A stretch of DNA of 14,576 bases, taken from the NCBI GenBank assembly GCA_036985715.1, contig BTQE01000086.1, positions 1 to 14,576 of the forward strand, read 5' to 3'. Made by a program: the position numbers and the translations under genes. Numbering within the stretch: the stretch's first letter is position 1; each line of letters starts with the position of its first letter. Positions 8,664 through 14,576 of the stretch are shown in pieces. Under the pieces are notes generated by a model, which saw only the letters and a program-made list of their open reading frames with translations, was not told the DNA's origin and did not search any database. This DNA is from SMXL01 sp036985715 (GTDB lineage Bacteria > Bacteroidota > Rhodothermia > Rhodothermales > UBA10348).

Positions 8664-8669
8664 CCTCCT
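8664..8669 (-). promoter_or_regulatory. Strong Shine-Dalgarno before the giant gene
   Basis: The minus strand reads AGGAGG followed by a 9-nt spacer and ATG at 8654. It fixes the start of the giant gene and is the clearest ribosome binding site in the window. A GTG lies immediately before the ATG, but its spacing is less favourable. Confidence 0.75.
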
Positions 8670-8724
8670 CGTTACTCGATCTCATTGCCCTCTCTGATCA
8701 TGCCGACGGCCGTTGCCGGACCGT

Positions 8725-8958
8725 CTAGATTCCAAGCAGTCCGTTACCCGATGTGACGTTGCCGGCACCCGCCGCCGCGCCTCCATTCGTGTTGACCGTG
8801 AATGACTGCGCGTGCAAACTGCCGACTTGTATTAGTTGAGGAATCAGAGCAGCGACGGCTGATACGGGATCTGGTGTAGAAATGAAGCTATTCATGGCAG
8901 TAGATGGGAACAGTGTAGTGGGGAATAACTGTTTGGTTGTGTCTACTCGGTGTGTCAC
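8725..8958 (-). CDS. Small 77-codon ORF, doubtful, possibly a coupled leader or gene remnant
   Basis: It starts with GTG and overlaps the stop of the preceding gene in a GTGA arrangement, the geometry of translational coupling. It ends with TAG 70 nt before the giant gene. The product has no recognisable family. It contains a moderately hydrophobic stretch (AVAALIPQLIQVGSLHAQ) and a Gly/Ala/Asn-rich tail (NTNGGAAAGAGNVTSGNG). The tail resembles low-complexity ends of secreted proteins more than a folded domain. It may be a real small protein, a passively translated leader, or a relic. An internal ATG at residue 22 is an alternative start. Confidence that it is a functional gene is low. Confidence 0.35.
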   Translation of the reverse strand: MTHRVDTTKQLFPTTLFPSTAMNSFISTPDPVSAVAALIPQLIQVGSLHAQSFTVNTNGGAAAGAGNVTSGNGLLGI

Positions 8959-9512
8959 CGTTCGCCGATCTCCTTAATACGTTTGCTGAATTCGTCAAGA
9001 GACATGTTCGTTCGCGGCGCGCTTAAATCCGTCTTGGCAGCTGGGGCTGGGTTGAAGAGTTCGTTGGCACCTAAGACGATCTTCCGACTAGATACCGGAT
9101 CGTCGACGACCGTGAGCTTTCCTTTCATACCTCCCGTAACCGTCCTCGTGCCCGACGGGTATTCCCAGACGAAGACCACAACCTCTTCACCTTCGACGAA
9201 AACCGGCATGTCCGAAACTTCGTAAAGCGTCGATCCCACGCGCCCTCCAGGAATGGTTACCACTGTTTCGGACAACGCCGATCCTTTCATTGCGCCATCG
9301 ACTTGGATGGTTACGTCGGTCATGATGTAACGCTTGTCCTGTGTCCAGTAGCTATGGACCCTGGTGGTTTTTCCGTGGACCACGGAGGTCGATACGTCGG
9401 CCAGATCTTCGACGGTCACTTTCAATGACTGGGCGACTGTATCTCGCGAAAATGAAAAGAGTAGAGCGAAGAGCCCGGCGAAGCAGGCATGGCGGAAGAC
9501 GCGTATCAACAT
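8955..9512 (-). CDS. Small secreted protein of a type found beside matrixin-like peptidases
   Basis: This 185-residue protein has a clear signal peptide: basic start, hydrophobic FAGLFALLFSFS, likely cleavage after TVAQ near residue 28. The mature part begins LKVTVEDLADVSTSVVHGKT and continues with YIMTDVTIQVDGAMKG, VTIPGGRVG and FVEGEEVVVFVW. This is the layout of a secreted beta-rich family (pattern 'DL...s..vv.G.v......iyT.v.l.v...lKG......v.pGG') that I recall beside predicted matrixin-type metalloproteases. The matrixin domain in the giant protein downstream fits. Function is not established; a chaperone, inhibitor or co-secreted partner of the peptidase is possible. The C-terminal 40 residues (PAPAAKTDLSAP, then a short charged helix) look flexible. 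It is probably the first gene of the unit that includes the giant gene. No strong Shine-Dalgarno precedes it. Confidence 0.85.
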   Translation of the reverse strand: MLIRVFRHACFAGLFALLFSFSRDTVAQSLKVTVEDLADVSTSVVHGKTTRVHSYWTQDKRYIMTDVTIQVDGAMKGSALSETVVTIPGGRVGSTLYEVSDMPVFVEGEEVVVFVWEYPSGTRTVTGGMKGKLTVVDDPVSSRKIVLGANELFNPAPAAKTDLSAPRTNMSLDEFSKRIKEIGER

Positions 9513-9633
9513 GGTAGGTCGGACTTATTCGGCGTACGGCTGAATCGTACGACTGGTTGATCCGTCCAGCCTGGAGTCGAGGAAGAGTGAAATCGAGACT
9601 ACTTGGATTTAAAGTCCCGAAATATCATCCGGG

Positions 9634-9641
9634 CAAACGTA
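9634..9641 (-). promoter_or_regulatory. Candidate Bacteroidota-type -7 promoter element (TACGTTTG)
   Basis: The minus strand reads TACGTTTG, a full match to the TAnnTTTG -7 consensus of Bacteroidota housekeeping promoters, about 120 nt upstream of the 9512 start. A TTTTTG lies upstream at 9655-9660, but its spacing (13 nt) is shorter than the usual 17-23 nt to a -33 TTG, so the -33 part is not convincing. Position just after the candidate terminator supports its use for the second unit. Confidence 0.4.
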
Positions 9642-9654
9642 GCTCATGTCCGTA

Positions 9655-9708
9655 CAAAAACGCCTGCCTCCGTGTAGATTAACCTTTCGCGCCTTACGTA
9701 CGGGCAGG
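9655..9708 (-). terminator. Candidate intrinsic terminator after the CHAT gene
   Basis: On the minus strand CCTGCC-CGT (9708-9700) can pair with ACG-GA-GGCAGG (9673-9663), giving a 9-bp stem with a 2-nt bulge and a loop of about 26 nt. It is followed almost at once by GTTTTTG (9661-9655). The T tract fits intrinsic termination; the large loop and bulge weaken the call. It lies about 70 nt after the CHAT stop codon. Confidence 0.45.
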
Positions 9709-9779
9709 TAGTGGGAGGACGGTGGCAGTCATTGTTATTAACGCGTAATATAATGTACGTGGAATAAATAAAGTGCATT

Positions 9780-12700
9780 TTATTTCCAGTCTCCAACCAG
9801 CACGAATGGTGCCCAGTGAAAGGGGTGAGCGAGTTCTTCCACTGAAATCAGTTGCAGTTTCGCATCTCGGAGGGCTTTCACCTTGCTGGCATTCTGTTGG
9901 ACCATGGCATTATAGAAGAGCTCCATCAGTTGTGAGGTGGATTCATCTGCGACCTTCCAGAGACTCACAACCAGTGACGGCGCACCCGCGTACATGAAGG
10001 CGCGTGTCAGGCCGACGATACCTTCTCCCTTGATCATCTGACCAAGGCCCGTTTCACAGGCTGAAAGGACAACCAAGTCCACGTCAAGCTCAAGATTGAA
10101 AATCTCAGCGGCCAGAAGGAATCCGTCCTGGCCATCGTCGTCCGTCGTCGTGAGGACAATACTGGAGAAATCTGGCTCCTCTTCGTCGATAAGGCCGTGC
10201 GTGGCCAAGTGTAAAAAACGATAGGAACGCGATGCGATCCGCTCTTTGAGGACACTCTCCCTGGCGTCATCGCGTACATATACGTCGATCCGATCCGGTT
10301 CAAAAAGATCCGAAATGGATTGTACCTCGATGCCGGAAAAAGGTAGGGGCTCAAACAGAGCACCGGATCGGCCGATGGTTGGGGATACAAGTTCGCCGAG
10401 ATTTGATGCTGCAAATACGGGATCGCCAAAAGCGAGTAGATCACGATCCGGTTGGGCGGTTCGGGAATCCCTGTCCGAGATGATCCGATCCAGGACACTT
10501 GCCGATTGGGCATAGCTGATCGATACGTCGTTGAGCAGAAACGGCATTTCACTGAACGATTTCGATACGGTTTCACTCTGGACGAGAGCCTCAAATGGGA
10601 CGTAAGAAAGAATACCGTCAGGAACAATGATGAGATGGACCGCATCGTCGACGTAGGATTTGGCCGGCTTGATAAGCGCCTCATAAAGCGCGAAGCTCGT
10701 TCGGGTGAACTGCACCTCATCGGCGCGAGTCGGGTCGGTAAGAGCAAACCGGAACGCATCCACCTTCGCCACTAGTTCGGACCGGCCGGGAAGTACGAAT
10801 AGATCCGTTGTTTCGGACGTGAGAACCCACAAAGTAGTGCTGCTGTCGCCGACAGCGTAAGCAAAAAGAGCCGTATCTTCGTCCAAGATATTTGCTTGGA
10901 TATTTTCGATCGAACTCGGCTCGGGGTAGTGAAGGTCGGCATACCGAGGATTTTCCGTACGAATACGTCGCTGAAGGTCGGCGAATTGGTCTTCGAGTTT
11001 CCCAAGCGCTTCTCGCCAACGGGCTATCGCATCCTGGTCGGCGTCACTAAACTGCGCCTCGTACTGGATATTGCCGCGCATCTCTGCGATCTGCCTGAGG
11101 TTATCGTTCTGTTCCTCGAGAAGTTCGTCTGCGACGCCGCCCTGGACTCCGGCGATCGACGCGGAGAGTTCATCGAGGAAGGTTCGCGCCTTCGCGCGCT
11201 CGGCCACGAGGAATGCGCGCATTGCCGGCATGCCTTGTGTACCCTGCAGATACAGTTTCGACAAGAAGTGCACATACGCTTCGAACGCGTAACGCTGTTG
11301 CTTGAAAAAGCCCGATTTGTCCTCTCCCGTTTCCAGTTCGCTCCGCGTTCGTTCGAGGAGTGCGAACGCCTCCTCGTAGTGAGCGATCGCCCTCTCGTAC
11401 TCACCGCTGCGCTCGTAGACTTCGCCCAATCCCAGGATTGCAGCGAATATCTGGTCGGGGAGGCTCATGTATTCGGCGATTTCCAGCGCTTGTTCGTAAT
11501 TTTCGATCGCCTGGTCATAATTGCCCGTTCGGTTCTGAACATTGGCCAACAGATTCAGGGACTCTATCTTCCGAATTCGGTCTTCAAGCGAATCGGCAAG
11601 GGCAACTGCCATTTCGGCGTGCGATCGTGCAGATTCGTACTTGCGTAACTCGAACTGTGCGCTGCCCAGATTAATTGTTGCCGAAAGCACTCCTTCCATA
11701 GAACCGATATTCTCATACGCAGTTTTAGCCCGCTCGGCAAATGAAATCACGCGTTCGGGGCGTTCGGCCCATATAAATACTACGGCGATATTGTTCAGGG
11801 CCTGTGCCTCGAGCTCGGTGTTTTCGTCCTCCCGAGCAAATTGAACCACCGTCTGATAGGACTCGATCGCGGCGTCGAAATCACCGAGGCGTCGGTATGC
11901 GATTCCAAGATTGTTGGTAACCGCTGCGGCTCCTTCAAGGTCTCCGAGTTCCATGCGCATTTCGCGGGAACGGTTCAGCGGCTCGAGGGCCTCCGAATAC
12001 CTTCCGAGGTCAACCATGAGAGTACCGGTAACATTCAGCGCACTGGCTGCGCGCGCCGAGTCTCCCGCGATCATGTCAACCTCATAAGCCGAAAGGAAAT
12101 TTTCGAGCGCTTCCTCCAGGCGACCAAAATCCCGATACAGCATGTCTCCGAGGAACGCGAGAGTTCGTCCGAGGCCTCTGTAATCTCCGATCTCCTCACG
12201 AATGACACGCGCCTGGGCGTAATAGTCGATCGCTGCCTCGAGATTTTTCAACCGGACACGGTATACGAGAGCGATAGTATTGAGTGCGTTACCGATCTGC
12301 AAGCGATCATCAACACGGCGCCTCATTTCAAGAGCCTGCGTATTGTAATCAAGCGCGAGTTGACCGTCCTTGTAATAGGCCACATAACCCAGGCCGCCCA
12401 GTACGGTCGCCTCGCCGGGTTCATCGCCGATCTCCTTGTAGAGCTCTAGAGCACGTTCGTAGTCGGTGAAGGCCAGATCCCGGGTATCTCGGTTCGCGCG
12501 TTTGCTCGTTCCCTCGACCTGGAGGCTGTCCGCCACCTGTTTGATTCGCAGCTGGTTGTCTGTCCAGGAGGCGTAGTGCGATGCCAGGATTGAGACGCTT
12601 CGCTCTCCGTAAATTTTTTCGAAGAGCCTCCCGAGCGATATGGCAGACGCTAGAGTTCTATCAAAAAGCGAATGATCCCCGCCGAGCCGCGCGCGCGCGC

Positions 12701-12902
12701 CCTCATCCAGGATCGCTCGCACAAAGGGAAGGACGTCCAGGCGATTCGCCCGAACAAGTTCACCCACTACTTCGTCGTCAGCGCTCTCGATTGCACCACG
12801 CAGCTGCTCATCGAATTCTGCTCTGTCCTGTCCCTTAAGCGGCGGCGCCAATATCGCAAGCGCAAGAAAAACGAACGGGTAACGACGAAGTCGAAAGCAC
12901 AT
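9780..12902 (-). CDS. Exported TPR-CHAT domain protein (caspase-fold peptidase candidate)
   Basis: From ATG 12902 this is 1040 residues with a clean signal peptide (MCFRLRRYPFVFLALAILAPPLKGQ). The same frame extends to an ATG at 12950, but that adds 16 residues before the signal and overlaps the upstream gene, so the inner start is preferred. Residues about 150-530 form roughly nine or ten TPR-like repeats at 40-residue spacing (GLGYVAYYKDGQLALDYNTQ type), as in kinesin-light-chain/LGN-like TPRs. About 585-650 is charged and probably coiled coil. From about 715 to the end is a CHAT domain. His902 lies in FLHLATHG and Cys949 in LSACETGLG, the expected catalytic dyad, followed by GLTRAFMYAGAPSLVVSLWKV. 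CHAT domains belong to the caspase-like clan and include active peptidases such as separase relatives and Csx29; many remain uncharacterised. The gene follows the FecR gene by 13 bp, so the two are probably co-transcribed. The signal peptide predicts action outside the cytoplasm. Substrate unknown. Confidence 0.93.
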   Translation of the reverse strand: MCFRLRRYPFVFLALAILAPPLKGQDRAEFDEQLRGAIESADDEVVGELVRANRLDVLPFVRAILDEGARARLGGDHSLFDRTLASAISLGRLFEKIYGERSVSILASHYASWTDNQLRIKQVADSLQVEGTSKRANRDTRDLAFTDYERALELYKEIGDEPGEATVLGGLGYVAYYKDGQLALDYNTQALEMRRRVDDRLQIGNALNTIALVYRVRLKNLEAAIDYYAQARVIREEIGDYRGLGRTLAFLGDMLYRDFGRLEEALENFLSAYEVDMIAGDSARAASALNVTGTLMVDLGRYSEALEPLNRSREMRMELGDLEGAAAVTNNLGIAYRRLGDFDAAIESYQTVVQFAREDENTELEAQALNNIAVVFIWAERPERVISFAERAKTAYENIGSMEGVLSATINLGSAQFELRKYESARSHAEMAVALADSLEDRIRKIESLNLLANVQNRTGNYDQAIENYEQALEIAEYMSLPDQIFAAILGLGEVYERSGEYERAIAHYEEAFALLERTRSELETGEDKSGFFKQQRYAFEAYVHFLSKLYLQGTQGMPAMRAFLVAERAKARTFLDELSASIAGVQGGVADELLEEQNDNLRQIAEMRGNIQYEAQFSDADQDAIARWREALGKLEDQFADLQRRIRTENPRYADLHYPEPSSIENIQANILDEDTALFAYAVGDSSTTLWVLTSETTDLFVLPGRSELVAKVDAFRFALTDPTRADEVQFTRTSFALYEALIKPAKSYVDDAVHLIIVPDGILSYVPFEALVQSETVSKSFSEMPFLLNDVSISYAQSASVLDRIISDRDSRTAQPDRDLLAFGDPVFAASNLGELVSPTIGRSGALFEPLPFSGIEVQSISDLFEPDRIDVYVRDDARESVLKERIASRSYRFLHLATHGLIDEEEPDFSSIVLTTTDDDGQDGFLLAAEIFNLELDVDLVVLSACETGLGQMIKGEGIVGLTRAFMYAGAPSLVVSLWKVADESTSQLMELFYNAMVQQNASKVKALRDAKLQLISVEELAHPFHWAPFVLVGDWK
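10056..10199 (-). other. CHAT His/Cys catalytic dyad region
   Basis: The His codon at 10199-10197 lies in HLATHG and the Cys codon at 10058-10056 lies in SACETG. Both match the conserved CHAT dyad context, so the domain is predicted to be catalytically intact rather than a pseudoenzyme. Confidence 0.85.
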
Positions 12903-12915
12903 ACTATTGAAGGGC

Positions 12916-13893
12916 TTACTTGGCGTTCGCCGAAGCAGTGCGAAAAGCATCCATCGCGAGATCTATTCGTCCCATTTCCGCAAAGATCTTCGCAAGCAGT
13001 TCGTAAGGCAGTGCGGTACCTGGATACTCCTCGATGAGGGCTTTGAACTCATCAGCTGCGTCGCTGAGCAACCGCGACTCCGCGTACAGAGAGCCGAGTA
13101 AAAGATGATAATTGCCGCTTGATGCCTTTATGTTCGATGAAGCAAGATTTTCTTCGGCTTCCGAAATCATGTCGAGACTTTCTTGAGTCAGAACCCGTAT
13201 TCGGGATATTTCGGAACCCTCGACATCCAACATATTCTCACCGAAAACTTGCCACAGGTAGTCCACACCGGCGTTGAGGACCGGCGCGTCGCTCGGGTAT
13301 TCAAGATTCGTCGACGTCGACTCTCCCTCCCAGACTATTCCGGTGGAATTGAAAACACGCACCCGGAAAAGAGAGAACGTTTCGCTTGCCGTCCAGGAGA
13401 ACAGAGGCGTCGAACTTCGAACCGCGCTGTTCGATGGAGAGACGACAGAGATAGTTGCCCGCTCGACAGAGGAGCGAAGACCTGACAGCGCAGCGATTTC
13501 GCCATCGCCTGACCGGTGAAGTGCAAGACTAGCGGCAGTAGAAGAGACGCGCTTGTCCACCTTAATTCGGGACGCACTACCGGTCAAACCGTCGGCCGTA
13601 TTCGAAATCATGATCGATCGACTTGCCCCGATTGTCAGCAAATCGCCGTTGGAATACAGAATGCTCGCCGAGGCAGATTCGCCGGTACGCAGGCGGTCGT
13701 TCGTGTAAAGCGGTGTACCAAATTCGCCGGTTCCGGAGAATGTATCTGAACCGGCCCGGGCAAGCATCACCTGACCCTGTACGTCCGTAAGAACGGCAAC
13801 GCGTCCCAAACCCTGTCCGAGTGCCTGGGTCGTGACTGTCAGCAGCACAAACGCCGCTGCGAGGATCCGCGGATGAAACTTCTTGGATCGCAT
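12916..13893 (-). CDS. Exported FecR-domain protein with C-terminal TPR-like helices
   Basis: The preferred start at 13893 gives 325 residues opening with a good signal peptide (MRSKKFHPRILAAAFVLLTVTTQALG). A longer frame starts at ATG 13944, but its 17 extra residues would precede the signal. After cleavage comes a FecR-type domain at residues about 30-100 (RVAVLTDVQGQVML, then LYTNDRLRTGESASASILYSNGDLLTIG-like text). A middle beta-rich segment follows (about 150-235: PLFSWTASETFSLFRVRVFN, DYLWQVFGE), an Ig/Fn3-like fold by appearance. The last 60-70 residues resemble a pair of TPR motifs (YHLLLGSLYAESRLLSDAADEF, ALPYELLAKIFAEMGRIDLAMDAF). In TonB signalling, FecR transmits a signal to an anti-sigma system, but this protein has no transmembrane anti-sigma part and no sigma-factor gene is nearby. 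A structural or scaffold role beside the CHAT protein is more likely. The stop codon is 13 bp before the preferred CHAT start. Confidence 0.9.
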   Translation of the reverse strand: MRSKKFHPRILAAAFVLLTVTTQALGQGLGRVAVLTDVQGQVMLARAGSDTFSGTGEFGTPLYTNDRLRTGESASASILYSNGDLLTIGASRSIMISNTADGLTGSASRIKVDKRVSSTAASLALHRSGDGEIAALSGLRSSVERATISVVSPSNSAVRSSTPLFSWTASETFSLFRVRVFNSTGIVWEGESTSTNLEYPSDAPVLNAGVDYLWQVFGENMLDVEGSEISRIRVLTQESLDMISEAEENLASSNIKASSGNYHLLLGSLYAESRLLSDAADEFKALIEEYPGTALPYELLAKIFAEMGRIDLAMDAFRTASANAK

Positions 13894-14093
13894 CGATCTA
13901 TTCGACTGGGGCCAGGATAATGGCTCTCTTTTGAAGAGTACCATCTCGGCTTATGGAAAGCAACAAGAACAAACGCCAACCCGGGGATTAGGATCGGTTC
14001 GAGTTGCTCGTGTGCGTTACATACATTCCAAATACAATCACCCGTCTCTTATGGTTGGAGAATGTTGCGGATGATGAGTAACACGTACGAAGC
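13894..14093. other. Upstream region of the FecR-CHAT unit
   Basis: These 200 bp separate the FecR start from the transposase relic on the other strand and should contain the FecR-CHAT promoter. The nearest match to TAnnTTTG on the minus strand is TGTATTTG at 14036-14029, with one mismatch and no well-placed -33 TTG, so no promoter is called. No repeat or hairpin stood out. Confidence 0.4.
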
Positions 14094-14279
14094 ATGAAGA
14101 CAAACGTTCACAGAGTCACTATGCAAACGAATAGGAAGTACACAAAGGAGTTCAAGATCGCAGCGGTTCGTCGCTGGGAGGAGATCGGCAACTTCAACGA
14201 GGTCGGCCGCGAGCTCAGTATTTCGTCGAGAGATCTTCGTAGCTCAGTAGCGCTCTCTGATCGTAGGCCTGTCGCCTAA
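14094..14279 (+). pseudogene. Truncated IS3-type transposase OrfA (HTH_Tnp_1) remnant
   Basis: The 61-codon frame contains RKYTKEFKIAAVRRWEE, then VGRELSIS. This is the start of the helix-turn-helix OrfA protein of IS3-family elements (usual pattern 'rkyt.efK..av.l..e.g....vA.elgi...tl..W'). OrfA is normally about 90-110 residues. Here the similarity stops after SISSRDLRS where the 'tLrrW' helix should end, and the frame finishes in an unrelated RRPVA. No OrfB with a DDE catalytic domain follows. ATG 14121, closer to the conserved start, is an alternative to ATG 14094. It is read as a dead insertion-sequence fragment. Confidence 0.65.
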
Positions 14280-14285
14280 GTCGGG

Positions 14286-14417
14286 TCATGCGATGGCGGC
14301 GTAGGCCACTTCGCCCGAGGAGAGTTCGACGCTGTCGTGTTCGTCGAAGTAATGCCCAATCTGCCGGTAGTACGCTTTGGCTATGACGGGCGTTAGATTA
14401 AAATCACTCGAGAGCTT
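14286..14417 (-). pseudogene. Coding-like relic without a start codon, family not recognised
   Basis: Between two stop codons on the minus strand lies a 43-residue frame with normal-looking protein composition. It includes PVIAKAYYRQIGHYFDEHD and VELSSGEVAYAAIA, then TGA. It has no ATG and no convincing GTG or TTG start with a ribosome binding site. It abuts the end of the transposase relic on the opposite strand. It is probably the C-terminal piece of a gene destroyed when the region was rearranged, or chance. No function is proposed. Confidence 0.3.
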
Positions 14418-14541
14418 TTAAACAATTGCTTCGGGCGCCGTCTTTGATTTTGAGTGTAGAAGGCCGTAATCGGCGTTAGAAACGGCCGTGAAATACCTCT
14501 TACTTGTTTACTAACAATAAGATGGTACCTCCTATGGTCAT
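14418..14541. other. AT-richer spacer with short palindromes
   Basis: No gene is seen. The sequence is richer in A/T than the operons. It contains a perfect 10-bp palindrome GTCATATGAC at 14537-14546 and the palindrome ACGGCCGT at 14482-14489. GGCCGT at 14462-14467 could also pair with ACGGCC at 14482-14487. These are too short to assign as operators or IS ends. Confidence 0.35.
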
Positions 14542-14576
14542 ATGACACAAACTGTAAATGATGAAGTAGAATACAT
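14542..14576 (+). CDS. Possible first codons of a plus-strand gene running off the window
   Basis: ATG at 14542 opens a frame reading MTQTVNDEVEY that is still open at the last base. There is no clear Shine-Dalgarno and only 11 codons are visible, so this may be chance. It is listed because the AT-rich upstream sequence would suit a promoter. Confidence 0.2.
   Translation, partial: MTQTVNDEVEY

Larger units (their letters stand above)
9513..9779. other. Intergenic region separating two minus-strand transcription units
   Basis: These 267 bp hold no convincing ORF on either strand. The part next to the CHAT stop (9720-9779) is AT-rich. The only structure seen is the candidate terminator and the TACGTTTG element listed separately. 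The stretch 9513-9630 would be a 5' leader of roughly 115 nt for the 9512 gene; no riboswitch-like fold was recognised. Confidence 0.6.

Noticed and set aside
8704..8724. GACGG...CCGTC hairpin after the 77-codon ORF as a terminator.
   Set aside because: The stem is short and no T tract follows on the minus strand; the strong ribosome site of the giant gene lies just downstream, so read-through is more likely.
10034..10759. A 241-codon minus-strand frame overlapping the CHAT domain.
   Set aside because: It lies in another frame of the same strand within the catalytic CHAT domain and reads as Ser/Arg-rich text without motifs.
10896..11648. A 250-codon open frame on the plus strand.
   Set aside because: Antisense to the TPR region of the CHAT gene; the Arg- and Phe-rich product has no recognisable motif, while the minus frame is a strong TPR-CHAT protein.
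12916..13893. FecR gene as part of a sigma/anti-sigma TonB iron-uptake regulator.
   Set aside because: There is no cytoplasmic anti-sigma segment, no internal membrane helix, no FecI-type sigma factor and no TonB receptor in the window; it has an N-terminal signal peptide instead.
14029..14036. TGTATTTG on the minus strand as a promoter for the FecR-CHAT unit.
   Set aside because: It has one mismatch to TAnnTTTG at a conserved position and no TTG at the expected -33 distance.
14462..14489. GGCCGT/ACGGCC pairing as a possible terminator or IS end.
   Set aside because: The stem is only 6 bp with a 14-nt loop, no T tract follows, and no matching inverted copy was seen on the far side of the OrfA relic.

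Overview
The window looks like bacterial chromosome from the Bacteroidota/Rhodothermota side of the tree, probably a marine or environmental lineage. This rests on protein style: plant-type leucine-rich repeats, a CSLREA-type beta-helix, Big_5-like Ig domains, a carboxypeptidase-regulatory-like domain, calcium-binding TSP3-like Asp repeats, and an insert of the 'DGFDAGED...PPPPPTGAFD' type. A Bacteroidota-like TAnnTTTG promoter element agrees. No rRNA or taxonomic marker is present, so the placement is an inference.

Almost everything is on the minus strand, read from high to low coordinates. Positions 14576-13894 hold the decayed start of an IS3-type transposase OrfA (+), a second coding-like relic (-) and possibly the first codons of another plus-strand gene at the edge. 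From 13893 to 9780 lie two closely spaced genes: an exported FecR-domain protein with a TPR-like tail, then an exported TPR-CHAT protein with an intact His/Cys dyad. Both appear to start downstream of the longest possible start codon, which gives each a clean signal peptide and removes their overlap. Positions 9779-9513 are intergenic, with a candidate intrinsic terminator followed by a candidate TAnnTTTG promoter, so a second unit probably starts here.

The second unit contains a small secreted protein (9512-8955), a doubtful 77-codon ORF overlapping it by 4 nt (8958-8725), and one enormous open frame from 8654 through position 1, still open at the edge. That frame gives 2884 complete codons of a modular secreted protein. 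In order it holds: signal segment, Calx-beta, two duplicated LRR+Ig units, a CSLREA beta-helix interrupted by an inserted domain, an NHL/SMP-30-like propeller, a matrixin-type zinc metallopeptidase (HEAGHTLGMIH), a carboxypeptidase-regulatory-like domain, three Big_5-like domains, an IPT/TIG domain, a YVTN-like propeller with a recurring 'RVSSE' motif, and TSP3-like Asp-rich repeats.

Taken together, this is an envelope/surface locus with two protease-like enzymes: an exported CHAT (caspase-fold) protein and a giant adhesin-like protein carrying an internal metalloprotease. A functional link between the two units is only a hypothesis from adjacency and shared export.
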